From positions 602,828,709 through 602,892,708 of the forward strand of contig NC_081413.1 in the NCBI RefSeq assembly GCF_030272615.1: DNA of 64,000 nucleotides. The letters run 5' to 3'. The notes below the pieces were generated by a model. That model was not told where the DNA came from. It did not search any database and saw only the letters and a list, made by a program, of their open reading frames with translations. A program made the translations under genes and the position numbers. Below are positions 46,880 through 59,400 of the stretch, one piece after another. The number at the start of each line of letters is the position of its first letter. Position 1 is the stretch's first letter. This DNA comes from Cryptomeria japonica. Lineage: Eukaryota > Streptophyta > Pinopsida > Cupressales > Cupressaceae.

Positions 46880-49800
46880 TTACAAGTCCTTTTCAACCTC
46901 TACAGCTTCTTCTACTTGTTGTCTGGTTGCAACCTCTTCTAACTGTTTAGGAGCGCCTTCTAACTACTCTACATCCTGGATGGAATATTTTATTGTCCAC
47001 TCATTGTACACATCATCAGCCGGCCATGTGAAATTAATCACTTTTGCTTTAGCCTTGGTTAACCTTTTCCATGAATTCCTCATCTTGTTAACCTTTGAAT
47101 TGAGAAAACCATAATGCGATTTGATTCTCTCTATCTCCTAAATTGTTACAACAAAAAAGGAAGCATCATCTAAGTCAACAATTTCTTTTATTCTAGCTAA
47201 CAATTTGGCCTCTAATTCCTTAAGCCACACTTGTTTGTCCTTTAATTGATTCGGGCTGACAAAAACTCCTAGGAGCAATTCAAAAACCTAATCAGTGTAC
47301 TCCTTTTTGTACAAGTTGATCTTCCTGTTAGCATTGTCTATCCCTTCTGCTAATTTTACTAAGTCCTTGGTGGTGTCACAAGTGGATCTGAAAATAGGAT
47401 CTGACCCTGCTTCATCATAGGATGCACAAATAAGCTCCAAATCCTGCTCTCTAGGCTTCCACTTGTCAAAAATAGGCGTCAAAATGGCCTTATCTCCATT
47501 AAGCTCATTCCACATATCTAAAATCTTGCTTATATTGTTATATAATAGTGAGGCACTCATGGTGTCTGCAAAACTTGAGATGGTAGCCCTTACTCTTTCT
47601 TCATACTTCTTTGCATACAAGGCCTAAGCCTGTTTTAAATTCTCCAATTCTTGGGGAGTAATCTCAACCATTTGAAAACTAGAAGGTACTGGAGATGGTG
47701 GGAACTCAATGATGGGGTTGGTAGGTGGAGGTCTTGCAGGAGAAGAGGAGATCATCAATGTTGAAGACTCACCTTGATGGTACTGTCCTATCAACTAGCT
47801 TTGCAGCTTAGCAATGATGCTATCCTTGCCCCTTACCTCTTCCTTAGCACTGTTGTAAGCTTTCAAAATTGTCTCCAACTTAACTTGGAGGTCTACCTTT
47901 TCCTTAGCCTCCCATTCTGCTACTACAACACTAAACTTTGCAGTCTCTAGCACAGTGCTAGCAGCTTCCACCATCCCTATGTTCTGCACTCTTTTCACTA
48001 TCATTCCACCAAGGTAACTTGACCCTGGGGTGTCCTTATTTCTCCTATTCTCATCTCTCTTAAGAGACCATATGACTAGTGCAGCATTATCTTTGCTAAA
48101 AGTGATTCCCTCCATGGGTTTGGTTTCTTTTCTCACTGCCTCCAATACCAAGGCATCTACTATGTCCCACTCAGGGAGAATGAGTACTCCAACTTGTGCC
48201 ACCATATCTCTTCCTTGCTCAGGAGTGATGGTCTTAAACTCATCTATCATTTCTTGCTTTATTTCCTCCTCAACCACAGTTGGATCTTTATGAGGCTACT
48301 CACCTTTTCTCTTTTCACATCTTGCATTGTATTTGTCAATATTTTGCTTCCATACAAATTGCATAAATGCTCCTGATGTAACAAAGTTGTTGTCAGCCAA
48401 GAAGTCCTCACTGGCCTTCTTGATCTTAGGATCCCACTCCTGGCCCTTGAATTCATTGGTAGTGATGTTCATCTCAGCAGTAGGGGGCTCTTCTGGCATT
48501 CCCTCTTCTACTTCATCATATGTGTATGCTATTTCTGCTAGACTACCTAACTGTAAAAGTTGCTCAGCTACCGGCTGCTCATCTCCTATATGAATAGGGG
48601 ATTGGGATGGAGAGTACAAGGGTGTATCAGATTGTATTTCTTTTCCTACTCTCTATTTCTTCAAGCTCTCTTGGATATCAATGACATCTTGTATCTTCCT
48701 CTTTCCTTTAGAGGTAGAGAGCTCCCCTGTTGTAGGCATCAGCACACTATAATTAGACTTCTTGTGCAACGTATAGTCACCAGGAGGGATTGCTCTTGTG
48801 GGGGAAGACCTACTTAGAACCATTCTTTCCTTTTCAGGGTTGTTTTTAACCACAACCTCCCTCTTTTCTTTCAAAGTCTGCATTACATCCTCAAAGCAAA
48901 GAATTAGGAACTTTATTTTCTCCTCAAAAGGGAAAAAGCTAAACAATGGGTCATAGTTGGTATCAAAATGATGTACAAAATCTAAGGCCTTTTTATAAGA
49001 CACCCATTTTTCCTTCCTTAGCTCCTGTTCATCTAGATCAAACTCATTTCTAATGAGGTCTTCAGGAAATTGGAATTGATGGGGTCTACCTCTGCATATT
49101 GCCCTCTTTCTAAACATGCCATTAAAGAAATCTTCAGGATCGACACACCTGGACACTGCAGTTGACAAATGATAAGGTTTAAGAAAATCCTCAAAACAAT
49201 TCCAACCTCCCTTGGTTATTATAAATTGGTGGGCTATAGTAACCGTAGGGAAAATAGTCACTTTACCCCTGCCTGTCAGCTCTACCTCTTGCATACTTCC
49301 AATTTGTCTGAGGACTTCTGCAATTCCCACTTTGAGAGGGACCTGATAGGGCAATAAAAATGGAGTGCCTCTGAAACCAAATACTCTGAAAACTATGAAG
49401 ACGGGGTATAAGTAAATATCACCCCAATTATGACCAATTTTTATATTTTCTGCAAATTCTTTTGGTCTAATAAATTCCAAAAGAACCTTGAGGATTCTTG
49501 GATTTTCTGAACAGAGGAGAGTCCTAATTTTTTATGCAAAACATTTATAAAATTTTAAGAAACTAGCATCATCTCTGTCCCATGACAACATTGTACTCCA
49601 TAATTGCACTGGCATCTTTTCTCCATCTTTCTCTTTTATAAGGTCCATTCCACTTGCAAAATAATCACCACCTTTGAATAAAAACAGATGCATGAGGAGG
49701 GAATACCATCCAAAAGGCCTATCAACCTTCCCATTCTTTATTCCTATCAACCCTCTATGGATAGCATCAGTAATAAAAGAAGCATAATCAAAGGTTACTG

Positions 49801-50506
49801 CAAGAGAAGGATTCAAAATCTGAGCAATCATTAGCATGTACCGATTGAGCATATTTGCCTCAGCATCCTCTCCTAAAATCTGGCAAAGTGACCAATACAC
49901 TCCCTTAGCCCTAAGGGTGAACAGATTCAATGAGAAGGGCTCTTCAGTGTTGGATCCTACAACTGTCAACCCACCTATCTTCACAAAAAATTCCTTAAGA
50001 GGCCCATTTATAAGGTGGTTCCTCTGTGCACTATATACTTGAGCTAGTGATTTAAATTTGATAGGCTCTAGGAAATTGGTAAACTCATTAAGCCGAAAAG
50101 CACTTCTGAATTCCTCATTATTTATTTCAATGAGGGCTTTCCCATTTATATCCCTAATGCTCCTTGTGACTGGATCATAATTATGTGCAATCTGAGTCAG
50201 GAGATCCATATCCATGAATACTTCTAGAACTACCAATTTTCCCACATCTAACTCCCAGATGCTATTCTGCAGGGCTGGAGAATTTCTCATGCCAAATCCA
50301 ACTTTGAATAACCCAAACCCAGACAACCCCAACCAATTACCCTTATCATATAACCCTTCTCCTATTATCAAATGAGGGGCTCTTGGCACTAGTTCTTTCA
50401 CTTTTGATGCCTAATTAGTCGACAATGTCAACTGTTCGAGAAAATCATCACAAATGGTTGTTTCCTGATAATTAACTTTCCCTGAGAACTCTCTCTTAGG
50501 TGCCAT
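46880..50506 (-). pseudogene. 1,209-codon ORF inside the proposed Gypsy-3 LTR (unknown protein)
   Basis: A start at 50506 (MAPKREFSGKV) opens one frame that runs to TAA at 46880-46882 without a frameshift. About nine stops interrupt it, nearly all TAG. The first 550 residues look globular, with aromatic and hydrophobic segments such as RPFGWYSLLMHLFLFKGG. Residues 620-680 are basic and Ser-rich, and the last 400 are charged and helical. I recognise no catalytic motif. The globular part loosely recalls the N-terminal domain of plant transposon-associated proteins. It lies in sense orientation, upstream of the LTR TATA box. It could be an LTR-borne gene, the tail of another element, or an Ogre-type ORF1. 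Confidence 0.65.
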
Positions 50507-50835
50507 CTTAAGATATGCAAGCAATTATACTATTACCCTCAACTGGTTCTGTGACAAATCAAGACCTCAATTAAGACACACTGCTAAGGAATTACAACAC
50601 AAAAGTACAAGAAAACCTGTTTTAGCTTGAAGGAATCCTCTCTGCAACTGAATGAATTTGCTCTGTATTTGAAGAAAATAGCTCTACAACCACTCCTCTA
50701 TAAAAAATTTTGGAATGATACCTTCATTCAATTGATACGAGATATATATGGTACTTAGGCTCTTAACTTCGACATTGATACCGCATGCTTCGGTCGTCCC
50801 TTCAGAATTGAATTCATGAAAGAATTCAAACTTTT

Positions 50836-52480
50836 CGCTCCAACGGGTCACAACACACCTGCACATTTTTTCCTTCCACTCTTTCACCATTTTGCAGAGA
50901 ATAACCTTCGAGCAATTTTGTCAAACGAAATCATGCCAACCGTCCGATCAAATGAAACTTGATCGATCTTTACACTGACTTAACAGCTTTGCCTTAGCAC
51001 CGAGCCCCACCTCCTTTTCGCCATTTTGCGGGCTTTATCCTCTAAGCACTTTTCTTTCGCAAAGTTGTGCTAGGAATTAGATGGAACTTTAACTTCTCAA
51101 CATTTAACTCTTACCAGGACCGTCAGCTTCTTCATTAACCATGCCTTTATCTTGACGGCTAACGGTTTTTCACTATTTCGCAGAGCTTAAATCGCTTTCA
51201 ACTTTGGACCACGAAACAATGTGAAGCGTTGGATCAAATCAGAGATGACTATCCTTTAAGGGAGACCTTTATGCTTGCTTCACTTATGCCACTCTTTCAT
51301 TGGTTACTGAATACCACGTGGCAGTCAACCATTAGCTTTGGAAAACTCTTCGAGTTTAGTTCAACGTCAGCCACGTGTCTTTCCCTTATAACCACCGGTT
51401 ACACCTTGGCGGGCCCTCAATCTCTTCTGAAACCTTGTGTCAACTGACACATCACCATCTAGCATTACACCTAGATGAACCCTTTTTCCTTTCACTATTT
51501 TGCGAAGCATATCCTTCGGTTGGTTCGCAACCATGAAACAACGCAGGCCCTTGGATCAAAACGTAGTTGATCCCCTTTTAACTTCATGCTTTATCTATCT
51601 TCGGGGCTCAAAAACCTTTTCGCTGTTTCATAGGGCATAAAATACGAGAACTTTACCTTTGCGAATTCACGCGGGCCGTTAGATTATATTTGACGTGCTC
51701 GATGCTTAACAACTTAACTGAATTCGGCAGACGTGGGCCCTTTGACTCAACTCCATCCACCCGGCATCTAGTCACTTTTAAACTGACATGTCAACCTTTC
51801 TTTTGCTGAGAGAGAACATTGGACTCCACCTCATCCTTGACACCTGCATCTGCCAGGTCATTTTTTATCCACGACATGACTCACCTCTGGGACCCACCTT
51901 TTAATCCTTAGACCTGACTTGCTGACTATTTTGACCTTCTGCCACGTGCCATCATCTTACTCGCCATTTTGACTGACTGGACTGCCTGCTTGGAATGCCA
52001 TGTAATTTTGCTACTTCACGAAAGCTAACTATCGAGCATCTTCCTCCTGCGAAGCTGTGCCAACTATCAGATCAAATGAGACTTGCGCATCTGTTATGCT
52101 CTTATAAAAACTCCCTTTTTGCAGACCGAAAAACCTTTTCGCTATTTCGCAGGGCATAACCTTCGAGCATCTATCAGCCACGAAATAGCATGAACTATCG
52201 GATCAGATTGGACTTGATCACCTTTTAATCGCTTGGAAAGTCTTCGCTGCAGGGTCCCACCAAACGCTTTTGCCATTTTGCAAAAGGTATTTCATTTGCA
52301 AGTTTCGGCTATGAAATAACACCAGTTGTTAGATCTTGAACGAGATGGAGCCCTTTTAAACCGGACCAAAAGCGCATCGTTATACATGTTTTTCCCTTTC
52401 ACCATTTCACAAGTCTTAAACCACGCACAACTTCGCCTAGCAAAATAGCGAAAACCATAGATCCATCTAAGAGCTGCGTA
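50836..52480. repeat. Degenerate TTTTCGCYATTTCGCAGRGC repeats
   Basis: About nine diverged units occur near 50838, 51017, 51165, 51490, 51620, 51970, 52133, 52270 and 52398. Several continue with cttcgagca and end in ggatcaaat and gacttgatc words. Unit length is about 85 bp, and spacing is 120-350 bp. They fill the outer U3 of the proposed LTR. Confidence 0.65.
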
Positions 52481-52788
52481 CAACTTACTAGGCCCGACAA
52501 CATTAGGAAGAAAAGACATAAGGCATAAATTTTTATGATTAATTCAACAACCGCCTAAGCAAATGACATGGGGGGACACCTCTTACGACCCCAAGACCCA
52601 TTACTTAAGTGGATAAATAATGAAGGAATAGAAACAAGAGGGTTTTTGATCAAACATTGAACGATTTAAAATTAAAACCCTAAACCCTTAAGACCTAACA
52701 CAGACTTGAAGCAGTTGATAGTGTGTCTTTCTCAAAATTTTCAAAAAACTTAGCCAATTATGCAAAAAGAAAACCCATTTCTTAAACA

Positions 52789-53970
52789 GTGATAACAAGG
52801 CACATCTCGAGGATACCTTGAGACCATTCACCGCCAACATTGAAGGAATACCATGAACGTTTTGTTATTTTTTCTGTTTTGTATTTCAGACATCTAGCAT
52901 GGTGATGGCATGTTGAATGTTGTAGGAATATTGAGTTATGAATTTGTTGACTAACTCATCAAAGGATCTGACAGGAGGTGTGGTTTTGGATAACCATTCC
53001 ATGGTTTGCCCACCCAAGCTTCTTGGGAATAATCTCATTAAATAAGTATCATCATGGGCAAATTCCAGGCTCATGGTACAAAATTCCCGGACATGATCAT
53101 GGGGATCTCTTCTCCCATCATATTTGTCAAATTTGGGAATGTTTGAATTTGGGGGAAAAGGTACCATGTTTAACCTTCTATCAAAAGGATAAGGACAAAT
53201 TTCATTCAAGGAATACCGTACTGTTGATCCTTGTTGCATGTCTTGTATTTGTTTTTGCAACATTTGCATTTGTTGTGTAAGAGCAACCAAGGGTACGTTT
53301 GTTTGTCAGGGGAAGAGTTTTTCCTTCGTATTGTGTCTAGTTTGAAAAGGCGTGTGTAACGGTATGTTTTGCTCAGGGATGTTTTGCTCAGGTATTTTTT
53401 GCTCAAGCTCACTTGCATCTTCTTCTCTTTGTTGTTCTTGATAAGTATAGAGTCGAGACCTTGTTCTAAAAGTGTTTGAATCAAAGTCCTCTAGGATCCT
53501 TACTCCTTTGCTTGCAAGTATGAGTAGATATTTTTCTTTGTCAGCCTCTATAAGTCTTTCCATGAGTCTTTGGAACGAGGTACTTTCTTGGCATACCTGA
53601 AGGAGTTCTTCAGTGATCTCTAGTCTTCCAAATTTGGATATTCAAAAGGATTTGATAATTGTCGCCCCATACTAGACTCTGGTTGTGTTTCCCTTTGTTT
53701 GTTTCATTGAGAGCGAGTGATAGTGGGCATCTAGTAGAAACTCTCTATGATGAAGGGAACGAATTCCTCTTATGGGTCTTGTTCAGCTGTTGGTGGCTCT
53801 ACTCGAGGTGTGTTGTAGGTGATGCAAATTTCTGGGAAGAAAGCCGGATTGATCTTCCCTCCCTGATTTAGGTGTTGACTGAATGCTGACTTTTGACATA
53901 ATGCTCTACTCCTCAATGGTTCTTCATCAAATTCGTTTGTCTTGTCTTGAAGATACAAGTGCATATGATG
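52789..53970 (-). pseudogene. Gag N-terminal half, probably of Gypsy-2
   Basis: Coding runs from about 53964 to the Gypsy-3 edge. It contains an acidic Glu/Gln-rich stretch (53390-53460) and the capsid start FPPNSNIPKFDKYDGRRDPH. SLGGQTMEWLSKTTPPVRSF and VNKFITQYSYN follow, then a TGA at 52886 and further gag-like coding to SRYPRD near 52805. Several TAG and TGA codons occur. It lacks exactly the part found at 36707-37735, apart from an estimated 40-50 residues. Confidence 0.8.
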
Positions 53971-56050
53971 GAGGAATGTTCGATGAGATTAGAAGAGTTG
54001 GCGATTGATGTATAAAAAATCTATTCCTTTTGGCAAGTTTCAGAGAACTGGGTTGTTGTTTCCTCAACTTAATGTTATGATAAATACTCTTTCTTCTCAG
54101 AATATGAAGATTAGTCATGCACAAGCGATCAATGGTTTCCTTTGATTTGTTTTGGATTTAAATATCTTGTTTGGAAACTTAAGTTTACTTTATCAAATGA
54201 AGGTTTAGATGCCCCCTCACGACAAAGCGCATCAAATGTTATGGAATAAGAGCTTTCTCGATATGGAAACTCGATTTGACAACTTTGAGTTTAAAACAAG
54301 TATGTTTTTGGATAAAAATCCGTTTGATTGAAGGACCTTTTGATACGTGTGATGGTGTTTCCTAATTTTGATAGGAGAGATGTGTTTTATCTCTTGACTA
54401 GCTTCAGATTTTGACAACTTTGTTTTAAGGAAAACTTGCTTTTGGAGTAGTTTTGATACTCTGATTTTGATTTTCTGTCTGATGTAGTTCAAGCGAGGAA
54501 AAAGGGCTTTCTAAACTGTTTTCAGAATTTTCAAAAATAGTTTCTGTTTTGCCCCCTGTTTTCGCAATTTCGGCTATGCGATAAGCCAGAAACCCAATGC
54601 GCAACCAAATTTTCACAACACGCTAGAGAATGGTCTCCATGCGCTAACTTGGTCTGTTTGATTTTGGTTTGGTTTGAAAGGTTATGCACTAATACGCTCT
54701 ATTAATGCACTAATAGTTGATCTCAACGTGCTAGTGTTAGGTCCTGAAGCGCTAAGTTGTTTCTTCGATGCACTAAGTTGTTTTCAGAAAGCGCTAAGGT
54801 TTGAACTGCTAATTTGAGATTGATTATGCGCTAAAGTTCAGTATTGATGCACTATCTTGAAGCTTGTATGCGCTAAAATGTGGTTTCAAAGCGCTAAGAT
54901 GTTGCTCTTACGTGCTAAACTGCCCTGATAATTTTGACTTGGTAGTTTTCTGTGATTTGTGAACTTTGTCTCAATGATGATGGATGATTTTCTGAAGTAA
55001 GAAATGAAAGCATAGCACAAAAGAGATAACCATTTTGCCTATTCTAAACAATGAGTGTGTGTTCTGCAAGGATGTGTTCAAATCCCCAGTGTTTTAACAG
55101 GTTTGGATACAAAAAATACAATTCAATCAAACTCTTTATTCAAGGGTCATCGACAATACCATAGCTCACTAGTCTCGATACTCCGTCAGCTCAAACAGCC
55201 TTGTCACCCCGTAGGGGGCACCCATTTTTTTACCTTTTGCCAGAAATAAACTCAAAGTGAATTGCTTCAGAATTGAGTAGTTATCTTGGGCAATATATGG
55301 TGAGTAATCTTGGGGGCGGATTCTTCCCCACCCTTGCACTATGATACTGCAAATGTTTGCATACTAACTCGGCTCAAAGTTTCTAATGCTAAAGTTTGTA
55401 ATCAGGCTTCATGTTCGGTCGTCAGTGATAAACTCCCTCAGGAGGCTTCCCAACCTTTAGAACAAAGGTTTTATGTATCATAAAGATACTGGGGGAAGGC
55501 TAATCGCTATGCGAAACTGTTGAAAAGGACTTTCATCACTTTCCACTTTTGATTATAGTGGGTTGGAACACTTAGCATCAAAGTCGTTTCCCACTTAGGT
55601 CATTCCCCTCACACCGGCCAAAGAATGGCTTTAAGATTTTGTTGAATCCTCGGGAGGGCAGACCTGCTAAAGGTCTTAATGCTATAAACACTGAAAGCGT
55701 AAGAGTGGTCTGGCTTTTTGATCACCCGATTAAGGGGAGAGCATATACCTACCACTTTCGAAGTGAAGCACACAAGTGTTCTTTTTAGCCTTTTATCACA
55801 ATGATTTGCTAAAATCTATATGGAGATATTGCTCCACAAAAGCATGGTGTTCATTTTATTTCCTCAAATCAATGATTATCTGATCTAGTAAAGAAACCTG
55901 GTCAACAAAGCAAAACTTTGATTTTTTGTCAACAAAAGAAATTGATAAAAGGGGAAGAACTTCCCTCTTTTACTTTGAATAAATTTGGACCAGTGAGCTT
56001 CTTTTACCTTGCAAAAAAAATTAAAAGTTGATCCTTTTATACACCAAAGG
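53971..56050 (-). other. Leader or 5' LTR of the outer Gypsy element
   Basis: A candidate primer site lies at 54210-54238 (minus strand TTTGATGCGCTTTGTCGTGA, parallel to the Gypsy-1 site), next to TGTTATGG at 54239, which could start the 5' LTR. That LTR does not look like 24660-26116, so the border or the link to Gypsy-2 is uncertain. Copia-2 interrupts it at 56050. No gene is seen. Confidence 0.45.
54590..54920. repeat. GCGCTAA-rich degenerate repeat
   Basis: About 15 words such as atgcgctaa, aagcgctaag, acgtgctaa and tgcactaa occur in 330 bp. The same core fills the PMD introns at 5170-5530 and 26676-27195. Confidence 0.7.
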
Positions 56051-57564
56051 TGATAACTCAATGATGATCAGTGAGTACCAAACTGGTACTGAGAGGGGGG
56101 GGTGAATCAGTATAGACATAAAAACTTTTACTGAACCGGTTTGACTGCAAACAATGAACTTGATCGGCAATCACTAACACCGGTCTTAAACCAGATTACT
56201 GTCAGTTAAGCACAATGAGACTGTGAAAGATATAAACCAGAAACACTTATCTTTCCACAAAACCTACACCCTCATTTCCACTTTATCCTTGTGCATAAAC
56301 AGGTAATCTACCATCAGAAATATAATAACTTGCTAGATCAACATGATTCACCACAAAACAGGAAATAACAAAACATCACATGAAAGAGGCATCACATATG
56401 ACACAACTATTTTTCACGTGGAAACCCAACTGGGAAAAACCATGGTGGGGATGAATACCCACAAGTTGTTTTTGAACTCTTTAGAAGTCCGCTCTGTTAG
56501 GAGCCTAGTCTGGTTAAAGAATGTTACAACAAGTTCTGTTAGGAACCGATCCTGTTAGGGATCACCCGATTAAGGGATGGCTAGAATACTTGGTTAAGGG
56601 TTAAACCCTGTTAGAGGATTTTATGAACTCAATGGCTTTGAGTCACCCTGTTAAAGGATTTCCACCAAGCTGGTTAAAGCTACCTTGTTAAGGGATTTTC
56701 CAACTGTTGAAGTGGTTAGAGATCAATAGGTATTACAATGATCTGGTAATAGCACACAATGCCAATGCAGATCTGCTTTAGTTCCTTCCTTCTTCACACA
56801 CACTCTGCAGGTATTAATTCTCTTATTTGGTCTGGCAAGAATCACGTATCTCTGCACTTAGATACACACAAAACATTTTCCAACAACTTCAACATGAAAC
56901 ACAACATCGACCTTATAGAAAATAGATAGGTCGGTAACATAAACCCTAAACCCTAAACATTTAGGTTGAGCAATTCAGTCGATTCAAACCTGACCATTGA
57001 ACACTTTGCATTTCAATAAAACGATCTTGAACAGATCTCAAGATATTCTCCATCGTTCGTTCTTCACTGCTTCTTGGAGGTGATAACCCATCATGCATTC
57101 TCCACCGTTTGCAGAGACTTTGCACATTCCCAAGGTAGATAGGATCAATCTCCTTCATGCAAGATCCTTCACACGCACGAGGCTGGCGTGGCAACATGAC
57201 CTAATCTCCATTACAATGCTAACTCATCATACAATACCATCAGTTGAATCACATAGGCTCGAAACACTTCAACCGGAAACCCTGAAGCTGAGACTACCAA
57301 CTGGTAGTCATACCATATTAAACCTTGATAGAAAACATTCCATATACCGATTCACCTTTCAATATACGAGTTCACTTGAACAAACATACCGCTTCACTAT
57401 TTCACATATACCAGTTCTCAACATATTATCGGTTCACTTTGCCAGTTGCTTAACTTCAATATACCGGTTCACTCTTTAGCATATTATGAGTTCACTCTTC
57501 AGCATATTGACATCAATGACAACACAATATCATCATGTCAACATACTCTGCACATATGCCAACA
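56051..57564 (-). repeat. 3' LTR of Copia-2
   Basis: It begins TGATAACTCAATG and ends TATGCCAACA. The leader core is at 56418-56460, followed by repeated CTGTTAGGGATCA-like units (56480-56700). A weak TATA-like box (TTCTATAAGG, minus) lies at 56911-56920. Confidence 0.93.
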
Positions 57565-57585
57565 ATCTCCCCCTTTGGCATTGAT
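57565..57585 (-). promoter_or_regulatory. Polypurine tract of Copia-2
   Basis: The minus strand reads AATGCCAAAGGGGGAGAT before the LTR, identical to the Copia-1 tract. Confidence 0.88.
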
Positions 57586-57809
57586 GGCAATATACAAAGA
57601 TATCTCTCTTTCTGCAACACATCTTCTCCTTAATACTGCAAATATCTTATTCACTTCACATCTTCTCCCCCTTTGACAATAATGCCAAAGTGGAGGCACA
57701 AGTTTCCATGTTCCACTATCCTACTCCCCCTGAGGAGTAGCATTCTTCAACACATCAATCCTGAAAAGATATAGCAAAGTAAGATCTGACTAATGTGGAG
57801 CACAAAACT

Positions 57810-59400
57810 TTAGTTTACCTCTTGATGGGGCAGCACCCCTAATTCACCTCTCAAATAGGTAAATGTAGCCTTCGGTAGAGGCTTGGTGAATATGTCTGCT
57901 AACTGCTCCTTACTGGAAACATGTTCCAATATCACCTCTTTGTTCTGAACCTTTTCCCTCAAGAAATGATACTTGAGTTCAAAGTGCTTAGTTCTAGCAT
58001 GTAAAACCGAATTCTTGGAGATGTTAATTGCACTTGTACTATCACAAAATATGCTTACCAGTTTAGATACAGGAACTTTGAAGCCATTTAACACATGCTT
58101 CATCCAAATAGTTTGGGTGTAGTTCATAAAAGCTACAACATACTCTGCTTTTGTTGTAGACTGAGAGATACAACTCTACTTCTTACTCATCCATGAGACC
58201 AGTCTACCGCTGAGAAAGAATGCACCACCGGTTGTGCTCTTCTGATCATCCACATTACCAGCCCAATCAGCATCTATGAACACTCTTAGGTTGAAATCAT
58301 CATTGTATGGATACCATAATCCATTGTCAATAGTTCCCTTCAAATATCTAAGAATCTGTTTGATTGCTACCAAGTGGGATTCTCTTGGGCTTTTCTGCAA
58401 CCGAGCGGTAATCCCCACTACATGTGCAATGTCCGGTTTGCTATGCACTACATAATGCAACTTACCAATCATTGATCAGTAATCCTTCTCATTTACCAAT
58501 GTTGAGTCATCATCTTTTGATAGTTTATAACCAGTCACCATTGGTGTACCAACCGATTTATTGTCTTCCATGCAAAAGGTCTTCAACACATCTTTGACAT
58601 ACTTGGATTGAGTAATAAAGATTCCATCTTTCATTTGTTGAATCTATAGTCCAATGAATAACTTAATCTCCCCTATGAGTGACATCTCAAACTCCTTTTT
58701 CATCTCATTTGCAAAGTCATGACTCATCTTGTCATCTCCACCAAAGATTATGTCATCAACAAATACTTCACAGATTGGAATCTGATCTCCTTCTGATTTC
58801 AAGTAGATAATGCTATCTTCACTTGTTCTTTCAAATCCAATCTTCACAAGATGGGAGTGCAAGCGTTCATACCATGCTCTAGGTGCCTTCTTCAGTCCAT
58901 ACAAGGCGTTGTGTAGCCTACACACCATGTCACTATCTTCTGATAGGGCAAACCCATATGGTTGCTCTATATACACCTCCTCTTCAAGTATTCCATTTAG
59001 GAATGCATATTTTACATCCATTTGGTATACCTTGAATCCTTTAAAAGCTGCATATGCAAGAAGCATACGAACTCCTTCCAATCTTGCTACTGGAGAAAAG
59101 GTTTCTCCATAGTCTTCTCCTTCTTCTTGGACATATCCTTTACACACTACTCTGGTTTTGTTCCTTACCACTGTGCCATCCTCATTCAACTAATTTTTGA
59201 AGACCCATTTGGTTCCAATGACATTTTTATGCTCTGGTCTGGATACCAAAGACCATGTACCATTCTTTTCTATCTGGTCAAGTTCCTCTTTCATTGCCTT
59301 GATCCAGTCTTCATCTTTATGTGCCTCTTTGAATGATTTAGGCTCAAATTCAGAGATCATACATGAGCTTTCTCTAACCTTTCTTCTTGTAAGAATTCAT
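57810..59400 (-). pseudogene. Copia-2 reverse transcriptase and RNase H
   Basis: RT shows YKGYVQEEG-like start residues (VCKGYVQEEG), QMDVKYAFLNG, YGLKKAPRAWYERL and the catalytic FVDDIIFGGDD (58743-58763). RNase H shows VFIDADWAGNVDDQKSTTGG, KAEYV and TKHFELKYHFLREK, and ends with ADIFTKPLP near the stop at 57810. TAG or TGA codons lie near 59187, 58644, 58474 and 58176. The order after integrase defines Ty1/Copia. No envelope-like ORF lies between the stop and the polypurine tract. Confidence 0.93.

Larger units (their letters stand above)
37735..52788 (-). mobile_element. Gypsy-3: Ogre/Tat-like element, 3' end lost
   Basis: It has a primer site, gag with coiled coil, protease, archaeal-type RNase H, RT, RNase H and part of integrase, then ends abruptly in integrase at about 37735. 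On the 5' side, an LTR of 6.85 kb is proposed (45939-52788). Two solo LTRs interrupt it. The end at 52788 lies exactly where gag N-terminal sequence of another element begins, so it probably inserted into that gag and later lost its 3' part by deletion. Confidence 0.75.
45939..52788 (-). repeat. Proposed 6.85-kb 5' LTR of Gypsy-3
   Basis: One end (TGTTGTCT at 45939) is fixed by the primer site. The other is placed at CTTAAACA (52788), giving TGTT and AACA ends and abutting interrupted gag coding. An earlier possible end is GGGGGGACA at 52578. Reading on the minus strand, U3 holds repeats and a 1,209-codon frame, and R-U5 is about 0.8 kb. Because the 3' LTR is lost, the length cannot be confirmed within the window. 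Confidence 0.5.

Noticed and set aside
56941-56958. Telomere-like AAACCCTAAACCCTAAAC
   Set aside because: Only two units, and a decayed version occurs at the same place in the other Copia-2 LTR, so it is LTR sequence. A single copy near 52672 is also too short.
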